Source of the DNA: Azolla pinnata
Lineage: Eukaryota; Streptophyta; Polypodiopsida; Salviniales; Salviniaceae
Reading direction: 5' to 3'
NCBI GenBank assembly: GCA_037176905.1
Contig: JBBBWG010026591.1
Span: 1-64,000 of the forward strand
Length of the DNA: 64,000 bases
The translations under genes and the position numbers were made by a program. Of the stretch, positions 12,201 to 24,222 are shown one piece after another (position 1 is the first letter of the stretch; each line of letters starts with the position of its first letter). The notes under the pieces were generated by a model. The model was given only the letters and a program-made list of their open reading frames with translations. It was not told the DNA's origin and searched no databases.

Positions 12201-15144
12201 ACATGGATAACAATTTTCCTTCCAACTATGAAGCTATCTTTGCAACTTTCAGTCTGATATTACTGTTTTCACCATTAAAGGTGAGCAGTATGGTGTTGTA
12301 GTTGTGTACTCTTCTGTAGTTAATCGAGCTGAATATGCAGGTATATATTGATTCTTTGAAAGGCCTTATTGCATAACCTCACAAGGAATTTGGAAAACAT
12401 TTAGTATTTGCTGATGCTGATTTTATATGTAAATTGACTCCATCTTGGGCTCATAGGGCTTCCATTTTACTATATGCCTAATATACATTAGTGTATGTGT
12501 TTACGTTACTGTGGTTCTTTCACTTTTATCCGCAGTTTTTTTTTTTGTTTTTTTTTTTCCATCAGTCTTTACACTTGTTTCTCATGGCAGAATAGCACAC
12601 ATTATTTTCTCTCTTTTACTGGTGTAGTAAATAGAATCTCTCTCTTTTTCTAATATCTCATGGGTAGTTACATCTATTTTAGTTTCTTTTCTTTTTGAAA
12701 CATGGAACAATTGAAGATGTATTTTCTTGTTCAGTCTTATAGGTGATTTTTTTCTCTTAGAAGATGTCAATTTCTTTCTTTTTTTTCAGTCTTCCTTTCT
12801 CACACACGCATAGTCTCGTTCACAAGAGACCAATACTGTGGGTTTTTTCTTTTCTATGTTTTCTTTATGAATATCAGCTATTTCTCAGTGCTGCTCCATT
12901 TCAAGTGTTCATTTGCTCAAGCTCTTTTTTGCTGCACATTCGCTTTTGTGTGCGCTCTTACACTCTTACTTAAATTGGAACCTTGTTCAATACTACACTA
13001 AGGTCTAGTACAAGGTATTGCTTGGCCTATAGTTATAAAACATATTCCAAAGCCTCGTAGAGAGAGTAGTTACTCAAAGTCACCCATGTCCTTCTATAAA
13101 GCTTTGACACAAGACATTTGGGTGCTGTTGTCACAATAAAAATATTTCTACATGAAATATGTGACGATGCACCTGTGGGCCAAATGACCTTCCTAAACTA
13201 AAAACTGCTTGAATATTTTTGGCATGGACTTCTCAGGTTGATCCCACAGCAAATAACTAACTTTTTATGTAGCTTAGTACCTAACATTGGATGCTGAAAT
13301 CTGAGCATAATTGAATGAATTAGTTATGTCAAGTCATACGTCTGCTTCTATCATTTCACTTGGCCCTGCTCTCCGTTTACATTATTTTCCCATTTCTATC
13401 ATATAAACCTTCTCTATTTCTGTTGTAGGATTCAGGTCCAATTATCTTTATTCAGACTTTCCAATTGGCATTATCCTTGAGGATGGCAGCACTGCATTCC
13501 GCTGGTAATGATCTGAACATTGAGAGCTAAAAAGTACTTATTATGGTATTTGCCTTTGCTAGTTTGGTAGTAGTTGTGATATCTTCCACATTCTTTCTAA
13601 ATTGAGGGGAGGATAAAATGTAAAGCGGTGGAGAAACAAGTGTACACGACATTATCAGATGCTTGTATGGAAATTTTTGACATGTTCTGCCTTCCTTTGT
13701 GTGCACAAGCTAATAATTACTTTATTGTTTATGCTATAAAATTTGAATGTGCCCACTACTTTAAGCTGGCTTCCTGAAGTGCAAGAGTTGAGTTGTCTAT
13801 TTTAATCAAAGTATGAGATAACAATAATCTGGGACTATCATGTTTGTGCCAGCTTACATATGTCCTTCAAGGCAAAGGTCTGTTTTTGTGCTGTCAATGG
13901 CGATGCTAGTTTTTGCATCAAGGATTTTTAACATTCCTGGCATTACTGCTCGAAAGAATTCTCTTGTAGGGAAAGGCTTGGTAAATATTATCTTTCAGGC
14001 TTTAAAGTCTAATACTTTCATCTAAGAAAGTGGAAGAGCATGTTGTTGATGCATGTGTGCTGCTGATAGGTGGACCCTTACTTGGAGCTTGGTGGGGATG
14101 ATTTGAGAGTAACAAGTATGGATATTTCCCAATATGCGTCATCCACTGATAATGCATCTGCATTGGAATTTCTGGATATTGTTAGGTCACAAGATGATAT
14201 TTCCACTGAATCAGTGGTATCGTTGATTTTAAGCAACCTGTCCACATCTTTTGGGGTAAGGTTTTTATGTGAAAGTTGTGTTAAGTATCTGTACATTCAA
14301 ATCTCATACCTGCTATATTGAATAGATGGAACTGCATCAATTGCGTGAGGAGCTTCTCCAACCATTTTCCCCAGATGATGGGTTAGCAGGTGTAGATATG
14401 CATCGAAATAAAGGTCACTCTTGGACCTCTGCCCAATTCGAGAGGAATGTTTCATTTGATGAGGTAAGTACAGATTCCCACGGCCTTCGCCGAGAGAACA
14501 ATGTGCTTCTGTTGTCAATGTCTCCAGTTTCGTTTTCTTTGATTGGGGTGTTGAATTTTAAGGTTGTAGAGCCCAAAGAAGACCTCATCAGTGACATTTC
14601 TTGTACGGACCTTCCACTATTTCTGCGAACACCAATCCACACCCCAGCCGCTAACGTTATTAGTGTCAACCAATTACTGGAATCTGTAAGTTTGGTAAAA
14701 TGTGAGTTTTAATCCATCCATCCACATGGCCATTCTGACAACGGTTGTGGCTATAGGCCCTCGAAACAGCTGGACAGGTAGCTGGTGTTTCTACTGCTGC
14801 ATCTCCCCCACCTTATTCTGATGTGGCAATGCGGTGTGAAGCCTTTGGTGAGAGTGCCAGGAGAAAAATGCCTATATGGATGAACATAGGTGCAGGTGGC
14901 CATGTAGGACAGGTAAGTTAACACACATTGTTTAGATTCGTTAGTACATATGGGCCTTCCTTAATACATTTGAGCAACTCCTGTTCAGGAAAACAGTGGA
15001 ACAAATAGCAAATACATGGGTCCGATCAATCCAGCTACTACATCGCTGAATCCCTTGTATGTCACATCCCTTGACCCCTGGCAGACTTTGCAATTACCTC
15101 CTGTCAGTCATTACGACAACTTTTTGCGGGCTGCTGGATGTTGA
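6267..15144 (+). CDS. EFR3-family plasma-membrane scaffold (SEMI-ROLLED LEAF2 / EFOP-like)
   Basis: Family proteins anchor phosphatidylinositol 4-kinase alpha to the plasma membrane. Rice SRL2 shapes leaf rolling. Eighteen exons join in phase: 6267-6392, 8198-8272, 8392-8507, 8581-8695, 8923-9051, 9339-9386, 10087-10253, 10371-10564, 10714-11147, 11226-11630, 12131-12280, 13429-13504, 13853-13980, 14070-14255, 14326-14463, 14563-14685, 14757-14912 and 14989-15144. They encode 973 aa, the usual family length. The N-terminus MGFISRRVLPVCGSLCVCCP carries four Cys (12, 16, 18, 19), the expected palmitoylation patch, plus Gly2. KRYKKL, ELPNDRKI, HDDMRVVGCDALFEFAYNQVDGTY and NHWSPERGFALAVLHQ match the plant family, which forms an armadillo/HEAT-like rod. 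Intron 1 is 1.8 kb. The gene is convergent with its downstream neighbour, whose stop lies ~590 bp away. Confidence 0.94.
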
Positions 15145-15282
15145 TTTCTCTGGTATTTTAGTTGCAACCCTGTTCTATTCAACGAAACAAATGAGGCTCT
15201 TCTGTGGTAAACTACCCTGTTATTTTATTTATCCTTGATTCACAACAGGCTCTGCTGCCTCATATTGGTTACGTCTTGCCAG

Positions 15283-15478
15283 CTGTTGATAGTTCGTCTT
15301 GTGATATTTATTTAGCCTTAACCCACAAGTTGTTTGCCCTCTATTCTTGATCTTCACAGCTGTTGGTAGCTCATCTTGTGGTATCTATTTGGGCTTGCGA
15401 CATCAGTCTTATCCATTACCAACAAATCGGTTTGCCCTCTGTCTTATCCATTACCAACAAATCGGTTTGCCCTCTGTC
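15283..15478. repeat. Tandem duplications between two convergent genes
   Basis: A 35-bp unit starting GTCTTATCCATTACC is repeated exactly at 15406-15440 and 15441-15475. Just upstream, a segment around CTGTTGRTAGYTCRTCTTGTG occurs twice (about 15283 and 15359) in diverged form. This lies in the shared 3' flank of the EFR3 gene and the - strand gene. Confidence 0.8.
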
Positions 15479-15735
15479 GTACGTCTATGTATGTGGAGAT
15501 ATTCTAAACTAGTGTGATGACCATTGGTCAAACAGTTACTGATTCCATGTATATTATCATTTGGTTTAACAGTGATTTTGATTAAATGGATGTAAATGTC
15601 ATCTGAGTTCTAATACTTAACATTGATTTATGATTGAGATCCCTTGATCACAAAAAAAAAATAGAGTTTCATGAGGGGGTTCTTTTGGAAAGTGTAGAAT
15701 AAATATGAGGAGGTCTTAGAAGCTTTCCATGGATC

Positions 15736-18700
15736 TTATGATGTGCTTCCACGTGTCCTAGGCGACGTCGATAAACGGCAAAAATTGTTTGGAAAATCAA
15801 TGCTGGCTAAAAATGCAGGAATAGTACGGCATGTACGAAGATAACCATCCAAGAGCAGTTCATCTGGGATCTCTAGTGCAGACCTTATATGCATTATTGC
15901 TTGACTGGTAGCGTAGTTGTTGAGATCAGCCCCTATCATTTCAAGATGCTTGAGTAACTTCACATAATCCTTGGGTCCAAATTGCAATCCACTCTGCCAC
16001 ATTAACATAAATGTCAGTTTAATTTTTCTCCGATAATATGAAGCCATTTCAGCTTTTACCTTGAAGATAAGCATTTTCATCAAAGTACATTTTCTGTAAA
16101 TGAGAATGAGGAAATGTAAATAGAAAAATTCCATGCAAAAGAAGAGCTTAGATAACATATATTAAACAGTACTTGCGTTGCTTCTTATATCATTAAGCAA
16201 CGATAGCTCCAGATTCTTGGTTATGTAAAGGACCAATTATGGCATTTGATGGTGATTTTGAACAAAATTTTAAGGTCTTTCTCACATCATGCAGAAATGA
16301 TACCTCAAGAATCTTGGCTATGTAAGATAATATCTCCAATTCAGGCTTTGATGGTGATCGATTGCCGAGAAACATCATGGCAATGAGCTCATTGTACCAT
16401 TGATGAAATGCAAGTCCCTTCCTAAATGCCTCCATCCGATGAGGGCTGTCAGTTGGTCTGTTATCCCAACTCTGTTGAGTAGGAGTCAAATGCTGCGACC
16501 ATGAGTTCTGGGACAAATCAGTAACACAATTCCATGCCAAGTGATGATAAAGAACTTTATGGAGGAAGAGGTTACCTTTAAAGACATGAACTGGCGAGTG
16601 TAGGAGAATGGACGAGTCGAATCTATGGCTTTTCCAATTTGTTTAGACCGCTCATTGAGACTGTTCTGAACTGCTTTGAACCTAGTTTCTTTGTCTAATA
16701 TATTGCTTAATTGTCGCAAACTGGCATCTGTAACTGCGCTGGGAGGTATCACACCACAAGAAGGTCGGTCTGTAGTGGACCCTTTCTTTAACAATCCACT
16801 GCGAAATCCCGGTGAAATGCATGCAGACCTACAAAAATCACTCCCATTTTAGATGTGATCATGATTAGGCATGAGCTACCTCCAAATGGAGCTGTTATTC
16901 GAGAATGGCGATATGATGCGTCAAGCATTCAAGATAGATTACAATATACTTTTGAAGATAATTCACAACGCATTCTGATTACATCGAGTAATAGAATATC
17001 TCTTTGTTTAGTGGATAACCAAAATACTATGGGCATACTCACTCTCTGCAAAAGAAACTGACAGGACACTCACGCCATTGTAACATCCTTACCATGAACT
17101 CTGGCTTAAGATTGTAGGATATCTACTTCAGATCCTTTTCTGGACTCTAGAAGATGTGCTGTAATTGGTCTATAGATTAAATGCTCTGCAAGCCCAGCAG
17201 TGTATGCTGCATTCTGCCTCTAAGAAGGATATTCAAAATTCTGCAAAGTAGAAACCCATGACAGCTTCAAGCTTCCCTCCAAACTTTATAGTGGAGAATG
17301 GTAATTGATTTAGGGAAGGTGTCATTTTTGCTAAAAGATCCGCTTTTAGAACATAAATTTTGTGGCAAAGCAGATTTCTGGAGTCAATTTTGTCCATGAA
17401 GTTATCTCCTCTGACCACATACATACATGCCTACAGATAAGATAAATTAGGTTGATAGCATGAAAGCACCATAAGGGGGATGCTCTTCATGAATGTTGGG
17501 CTCAGAAAAAGATACTGTTTCGTATCTGTAACTAGCCCAAGCCTATCTCTGGATAGGCCTCATTTTCATCTACCAAAGGATGCTCTCAGCCATTCCTTCA
17601 AGAATGATGTCAAAATAAAACTCTTCACCTTATACAAATACCTGAGACATAGCATGTTGAAATTTACAACACCAATAATTATTATGTCACTGACCTAGCA
17701 GATGCGATCCGTTTGGCTTCACAACGATACGCAAAAACAAGTCCAGCATTGCTTGAAAGCTGTTGAGAGAACTCAAAATCCTGATTGACACTCTTCAAAT
17801 TTAATTTTGGAACTGCCACCTGAATGCACCCTAATCTGCGATCTTTCGAATTAAATTTCGCCTCCGTCCAGTTGGAGCTCTTCAGAAAATATTTTCCATT
17901 CCTAGTTTCATAACAGGTGTAACTTAGAAAAAAACATTTATGTGGAATTCAAAACGTTGATTTTGCAAACTATGTCTTACAAAATTTGTATTAACATTCT
18001 ATCAAGTAATTTATCAACGGGCAGAAAAACATTCAACTTGTGCATTCTGAGGCAACTGCTGGTTTGATCCATCTAATTAATTCACACATGAATCTGATAG
18101 AGAGAAAATTAGACAAATGAAGAACCAGAAGCTATTAAAGCGGAGAGTATGTTATCCATCAGAGGTCCAGGGTATCATACTGTGATGTTCATATAAAAAA
18201 TGTCAAAATAGCCGTAGTCTTCAACCATCAGCTTCATTCCCATGTGCAAACCGTAATTTCATTTCATTGCGCAGTCCTGGCATCTATCACCAGAGAATTT
18301 TCCAATGGAACATAAATATTCTGATCTGTGTCCTCAGATGTTCACCCAAGCCTAACACTCATGCTTCTCGTCTATCACTGCAATCCCAACCACCATTTAA
18401 GACACTTGCCAACACAGGTAGAATAAAATTATAAGATACACCAGCCATACAGAGGCTCTACAAGAGATAACCAGTGGAAGTGCATGATCTTTGTAGGTGA
18501 AATTATGAGATACACCAGCCATACAGAGGCTCTACAAGCGATAACCAATGGAAGCTAGCTCTAGCTAGCCTCCTCCAAGGACGAAAAGTAAACTATGGAG
18601 AGATCTCTCAGGTACAAATAATTGCAAAGCCATATTTTGAATCGTTCATTTTCATGGAACAGCCCTAAGTATCCTTGTGTCTCTTTTACATGCTCACATC

Positions 18701-21219
18701 TATAAAGATGTTGATACCTTGGCAAATCCCTACCATATATAACTCAATGAGTGATTAATCAATGGGATCATGTAAATGTTCCAGATCTATATATCCTTCA
18801 GAGATGTGGTATGAAACTTTCAGCTGCCTAATCTATCAGTCTTATCTATTTATTTATCTATGTATCTTTCCTGAAAAACATGCCAGTGGTTGGTCAATGG
18901 ACTGAAACCACCAGGATTTTCCTGCCTAGTTTCATTTTTCAGTTGTATTAGACAATGTAGCAAATGTGAGATGGATAATGTACTTCCGCCCTCAATCCTG
19001 CTTTACATGAGTGGGACTTCCCAGCAAGCAAAACACAGGTACACATAGAACCTGGTAGTTCAATGTGAGCAGCCAAGTGTTCATAAAGGCAAAGCCGTCC
19101 AACTTGTGAGGTCCTTCAAACGTTCACCAAACACGTCCAAAGAGTAGAACGAGCAAGCTCCCCATTTTTCCGAATGCAATCACAAACTTTAAGAAATGGC
19201 AGACTGCAATCAGACATTCGATGCCTTGCCCATCAGGTGAAGGTTATCCCTTATATGTTGAAAAAACACTGAGGAATTCGAAGGATGCTCTTGCGATGCC
19301 ACCATGGGGATGAACCGGCCACATGATGAACCTACAAACGATATAACACTGATAGAATTTCTGATGAGAGTTTGCAACAACGCAAAGGACGTGATGATGC
19401 ATTACCTAGATTGGGAGCAGAGAAATATAAAAGATGTATCAAACCTCTGATCTTCTCCCCCACATTCCATTAAATGCATTACGGGCAATCACTGACCTCC
19501 ACAATCATAATCATGATCTTGAATCAATCATGGGTCTTGGAAAAGTCGAACCGGAAAAAATAGTAATCACATGCTCTATCAAAGATACATTGTTCCTCAC
19601 TGTATCCAATAGAGGTGAGCAAGAGAGCTGCAAAAACCCTTATAGAATAAATACACATCTACTTGTGTTGTAACTTAAGAACTGCACCCCAAGCCCCTCG
19701 TCCGGGTAATAATAAGCATGCATGAAAGTAATGCGATACAAGTGACAATTGAATCGAATCCATAAGCCTGCATCAGAAGACAATCTGGTTTATGCTAGAT
19801 TGAAATTACCTACATGCTATCAAGTGTTTATTTGACGCTTTTATCTTGTCATGTAGGAATGCATAACCGTTCCGTGTAGAAGCCAATCTTGGTATAAACG
19901 GAGTACCACACCAGCGTTCACCGTTCCAATAGCAACCTCTCAATCTCATGGGCAATACCAAGTCCGTTTGCATCTCTTCCAAATCGCCTCTATTTTGGGA
20001 CAATTGAGAATGGTACAGTTTTCCAATTTTTGGCAAAAATGATCCATCCCTCTTGACATCAGGGGCACCTGATACAATGAGATGAAAAATACCACGGATA
20101 GAACTGAGTGTTAAAAAAAAATAGAACAAGATTTTAAAATGAAAAAAATATTATGAACAGATCTGGATAAAAAATAGAACGAGATACAAAAAAGAATCAC
20201 TGGATATATGTTAACCCACTTTGGTAAGTGAACAAAAGTTTCCAATTTCAGAAGTATTTCAATTACAAACTTTTTTTGCATCATTTCTGACTTTCCAAAA
20301 ACATGCATGCGTAGCCGAGAATTACGTCTCATTCTATCGATATGGGAAAATATTTTTGAGGATCTCACGAATTTGCATCTTTCACCATGGACGGATGCAT
20401 TGCCTTATGCATGTGTGCTGTTAAATATGCAGAATAATGATGAAAATGGGCAGGATGACTCTGCCATAAGCATAAATGGGCATTTACATCACATTCAATC
20501 ATTTACATCTTTAAATTTCACTCTTGCATCATCATTGGCTTCTCAATGCTGCATGCTGATTTTGTTTTCGATGATACCTTACCGGTTCCTGAATGGTCCT
20601 GAATTTGGATTCGACAGATTTTATTGATTGATTCAATGAGTTTATGGGTTCCTTTTTAAAATAGCATATGCACGAGAAAAAATGATTTGACATGCAGACA
20701 TACATATACAAACCTCGATATGCATTCATCCATAGATGCACACATAGACACGCATGCACACATCCATCCATCCATCCATACATACATACATACATACATG
20801 CATGCATGCATGCATAAAATAGCTGGTGAGATTGCATCTATGACATGCTAGAGAGACTGGATAGGAAAAGAAAATGAGGGATATGGGGGGGGTAATCCTG
20901 TTTTCCGATCCATTGATTGTGATTGCGATTACGAATCCACGATTTTTCTTCCTATTGTTATGTACGAATCAAGCATGTGGAGGGTTTCTTGTTGCTTACC
21001 GAGAGGACGGTAAGCGGAGAGGCGAGAAGAGGCGAAGCCCTTGGCGGGGGACTGGGCAGCGTCAAGTTGGGATTGTAGAAAAGCGGCGGCGGCGGCGCTA
21101 CTACTTCTTACCGGAAGGAGGAAGCTACCTCCACCCTCCCCGGGCGGAGGGGCAGAGGAATGCTGCAACTGCTGCTGCTGCTCCGCCATATCCATGTCAA
21201 TCCATGGGCCCGAATGCAT
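15736..21219 (-). CDS. Unrecognised conserved-looking protein, six exons
   Basis: I do not recognise the family. Six exons join in phase on the - strand: 21219-21000, 20068-19810, 17901-17695, 16828-16576, 16507-16304 and 15993-15736, giving 466 aa. All junctions are GT-AG and every phase closes. The first in-frame ATG after a stop is 21219; ATGs at 21195 and 21189 (MDMAEQ and MAEQ) are alternatives. The N-terminus is Gln- and Ala-rich (QQQQLQ, SSAAAAAFLQSQLD). The middle is basic and aromatic, with RLRGCYWNGERWCGTPFIP, HDKIKASNKHLIACRNGKYF and NSKDRRLGCIQVAVPKLNLK, which could be beta-rich. The C-terminal half looks helical (DKETRFKAVQNSLNERSKQI, EILSYIAKILESGLQFGPKD). There is no signal peptide or clear membrane segment. 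The last ~20 residues look least constrained. Function should be left open. Confidence 0.72.
18424..18556. repeat. 77-bp tandem duplication in intron 2 of the unrecognised gene
   Basis: AGATACACCAGCCATACAGA and the following AGGCTCTACAAG-GATAACCA segment occur twice, starting near 18435 and 18512, with few differences. The copies lie inside the 1.9-kb intron between exons 2 and 3 of the - strand gene. Confidence 0.85.
20690..20816. repeat. CATC/CATA/CATG microsatellite in intron 1 of the unrecognised gene
   Basis: Runs of CATC, CATA and CATG tetranucleotides follow one another, embedded in ACACATAGACACGC-type sequence. The array belongs to the same class as those near 5.2-5.9 kb and 53.9-54.4 kb. 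Confidence 0.9.
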
Positions 21220-21328
21220 GAAACGTCAGGAAAATCAGGCGCAGAAAAACGGAGGAGGAGGGAAATGGTGGGCGTTTCAGATAACAAACAATTACATGAT
21301 TATCGAACAATGTCTTGCACTTTGGCAA

Positions 21329-21645
21329 AACTAATTTGATCGCTAATCGTGAATCGAAAGTGCATACGTAACTGATTCGATCGCTAACCGTGAATCGAAA
21401 GTGCATACATATCTAATTTGATCGCTAATCGTGAATCGAAAGTGCATGCATAACTAATTTGATCGCTAACCACGAATCAAAAGTGCATACAGAACTAATT
21501 TGATCACTAACCGTGAATCTAAAGTGCATACAGAACCAATTCGATTGCTAACTGCCAATCTGAAGTGCATACAGAACTAACTCGATCGCTAACTGTGAAT
21601 CTGAAGTGCATAACTAATTTGATCGCTAACTGTGAATCTCATGCA
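21329..21645. repeat. ~42-bp minisatellite, eight units
   Basis: The unit AACTAATTTGATCGCTAACY-GTGAATCGAAAGTGCATACA recurs at about 21329, 21370, 21411, 21452, 21493, 21534, 21575 and 21612, drifting gradually. It begins ~110 bp upstream of the start codon of the - strand gene, hence in its likely promoter. Confidence 0.92.
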
Positions 21646-23233
21646 TATTCCATTGTTAGCTGCAAGTCACCAAAACTTAGCATTCTATCGTGAACATCAA
21701 CTTTCGAGCTGAAGCTCCGACTGACCGACATTTCATCACTAGCCCAAATCACATTCACAAATATGCAAACATTATTATAAATCTCGGTCTCAGAAAGGTC
21801 GGATATCTCTCGCTTATAAAATTGTTTTTCCAACCATTTCAATTGGTGGGGTTGCGATTATCCAAATTTGGCGATAATCACATTTTGGTAATCTCTTGAG
21901 TATTTGACTCCGTGGTGCATTACGACAACATTACCAGATATCCCTGCACACACAACAGCAGAAGTCCTACTTCAGCGATTCATCTTGCAACACAGTTGCC
22001 CTAAATCAATTTCTACCACACAGTTCAACATTGAATTCATGCCAGTATTATCCAATTCCTCGCGACATGAAGTCGCTTTTCAATTTACCATACCACCTGC
22101 AAACAGAGGACCTACAAAACGCTTGATATTCAAGCATATGACATTCGGTGTTTGTTGATCCATTACATCAGGAGTGAGTGAGACCATTCGATGCCCTTCG
22201 CAATACACACTTACAACATGTCGATAAAGCCTCTACATGAATCAATCCTTTCTACGCGTGAGATCCAAAGTTACCTTTAGATGTGATTGAAATATGGTGG
22301 AGCTACTTGTGGAAAACTATTAATCCAGCTCTCCTACAACACTCCATTCAACAAGGTCTACAAGTTGTACACTAGTAGCAAAAGTGAGCATATCATCTCG
22401 ATCGTCACACTGTAACATGCAATGAGGCAATGAAGTCTTATTGTGTTTTCGAATCCGCCGGCCAAGGTTGAGTGAATCGCCCCTACATCACTAGCTTGGC
22501 CGTCTCTATTCTGTGGTGAAAAGAATAGAAGAAAACACTTGTTACGGCAGAAGTCGAATGAATGAATTTCAATGGCAATATATGGTGCAAAACGAATGCC
22601 TTATGAAGATAGCTGCAATATGAGAACCGTGCATTTTGATGCTCTAAAGGTAAAAAAGGAAATGTGAACTAGAGAATGCAAGAAAATATTTCGGAGGTCA
22701 AGCTAATGATTCATGGTGAGATAAATTATTCTTTTCTGATCACACAAGATCTTAAACATTACTTAGAAGGTCATTTGCTAATTATTGTGCCTTTGTACAT
22801 GGTCACTTTAGCATAGAAAACCCAACTAATTAATATGCGCCTTCTAAATGAGTTTGTACAATTAGTATGTCCTAAACAAAGACATGTTTATCTTGGGCAT
22901 AAAATGTCAAAGAGAGTCAAGGCAAGATGGCATGGTAACTTGCAAGAAATAGAGGTTAACTTTTCATTGTTGATAGACAATGAAAAGTTGGGTCATCATT
23001 TTTGGATTGCGAAGGTTATTGAGAAATATTAAAGGATAATGATTAAAATAAGTTTGTGTTGTTGATACAACCAATTAAAATGTTTTCTCTGGTAAGTATA
23101 CATTACAAGAAATGATGCCGTGGCTGTTATGATGGGACTAGAATCCAAAAGAAGAAAAAGAAAAAACGTAAGAATAATCACATTGAATTTAGATGATGTT
23201 GACATAATTATTCTTTATGATTTTACTTGGACC
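21646..23233. other. Gene-free AT-rich stretch
   Basis: Only short frames are present (up to 84 codons, 21904-22158). None has splice support or recognisable motifs. No RNA gene or intact element seen. Confidence 0.5.
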
Positions 23234-24222
23234 AAGATCCGATCATTTGTGAAAGTGAACGATTAAAATGATTATAGAGGAGCTAAAAGTCTCAAATCTA
23301 CATCAACGCGCTAAGACAAATAAGATCCACATCATATAATCCTTTTAGATTGTGTAATTAGCTTGCATTTAGACGAGGACAATGCGCTAAAAAATAGTTT
23401 TAGAAGACGGATTAAAGTTGTCACATGTCTACAAAATTTTAATAATACATTACGATTCTTCTCTCAAAAAATATGCATATTTTGTATATGCTAAACCCAG
23501 CTAGTAATTCCCTAGTATTCCCTAGTAAGTCATATTTGGTTGTGGAGAGACATGATCCGGTCATTTAAGAAAGCTAACGATTAAAATGATTACAGACGAA
23601 CCAAAGATCCCAAACCCCAAAATCGATCGACAAGGCAAATAAGATCTACATCATACAATCCTTTAATTAGATCTTGTAATTAGCTTGCATTTAGATGAGA
23701 AAAATGCACTAATAAATAGTTTTAGAAGACAAGATCCGGTTATTCGAGAAAGTTAACAATTAAAATCATTACAGAGGAACCAAAAATCCTGAATCCCGAA
23801 TCAATTGAAAAGGCAAATAAAATCCACATCATACAATCCTTTAACTAGATGTAATTAGCTTGCATTTAGATGAGGACAATGCGCTAATAAATAGTTTTAG
23901 AAGACAAGATCCGGTTATTCGAGAAAGTTAACGTCAATTAAAATAATTGCAGAGGAACCAAAAATCCTCAATCCCGAATCAATTGAGAAGGCAAATAAGA
24001 TCCACATCATACAATCCTTTAATTAGATGTACTTGTACTTAGCTTGTAATTAGCTTGCATTTAGATGAGGACAATACGCTAATAAAGAGTTTTAGAAGAC
24101 GATTAGATTAAAGTTCTCATAGGTTATAACTCGTCTCCAAAAACTTATGCATGTTTTGTGTACGCTAAATCCAGCTAGCTGTAAATTCCCAAGTACACCA
24201 TGTTTGGCTGTGGAGAGACAAA
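23234..24222. repeat. Ladder of diverged ~180-bp repeats with two ~130-bp spacer copies (A-B-A-A-A-B)
   Basis: Unit A starts AGATCCGGTTATTCGAGAAAGTTAAC and runs through ATTAGCTTGCATTTAGATGAG to TAGTTTTAGAAGAC. Copies start near 23234, 23553, 23732 and 23908. Unit B (ATGCATRTTTTGTRTAYGCTAAAYCCAGCTAG to TGTGGAGAGACA) follows only the first and fourth A copies (about 23415-23552 and 24101-24222). This looks like an A-B element internally amplified in A. No coding capacity is seen. It is probably an old non-autonomous element or satellite seed. Confidence 0.8.

Noticed and set aside
16855-17061. 68-codon + strand frame (RHELPPNGAVIREWRYD...) that looks protein-like
   Set aside because: Lies inside an intron of the - strand gene, has no splice partners, and no family is recognised.
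17233-17424. 63-codon - strand frame with a fair acceptor, possible extra exon of the unrecognised gene
   Set aside because: Its frame does not match the phase left by exon 3, whereas exon 3 joins exon 4 (16828) perfectly without it.
19434-19673. 79-codon + strand frame with a plausible donor at its end
   Set aside because: Antisense inside intron 2 of the - strand gene. No second exon in phase could be found on the + strand.
22835-23032. 65-codon + strand frame in AT-rich DNA, possible element protein
   Set aside because: No recognisable domain and no neighbouring coding fragments of the same kind.
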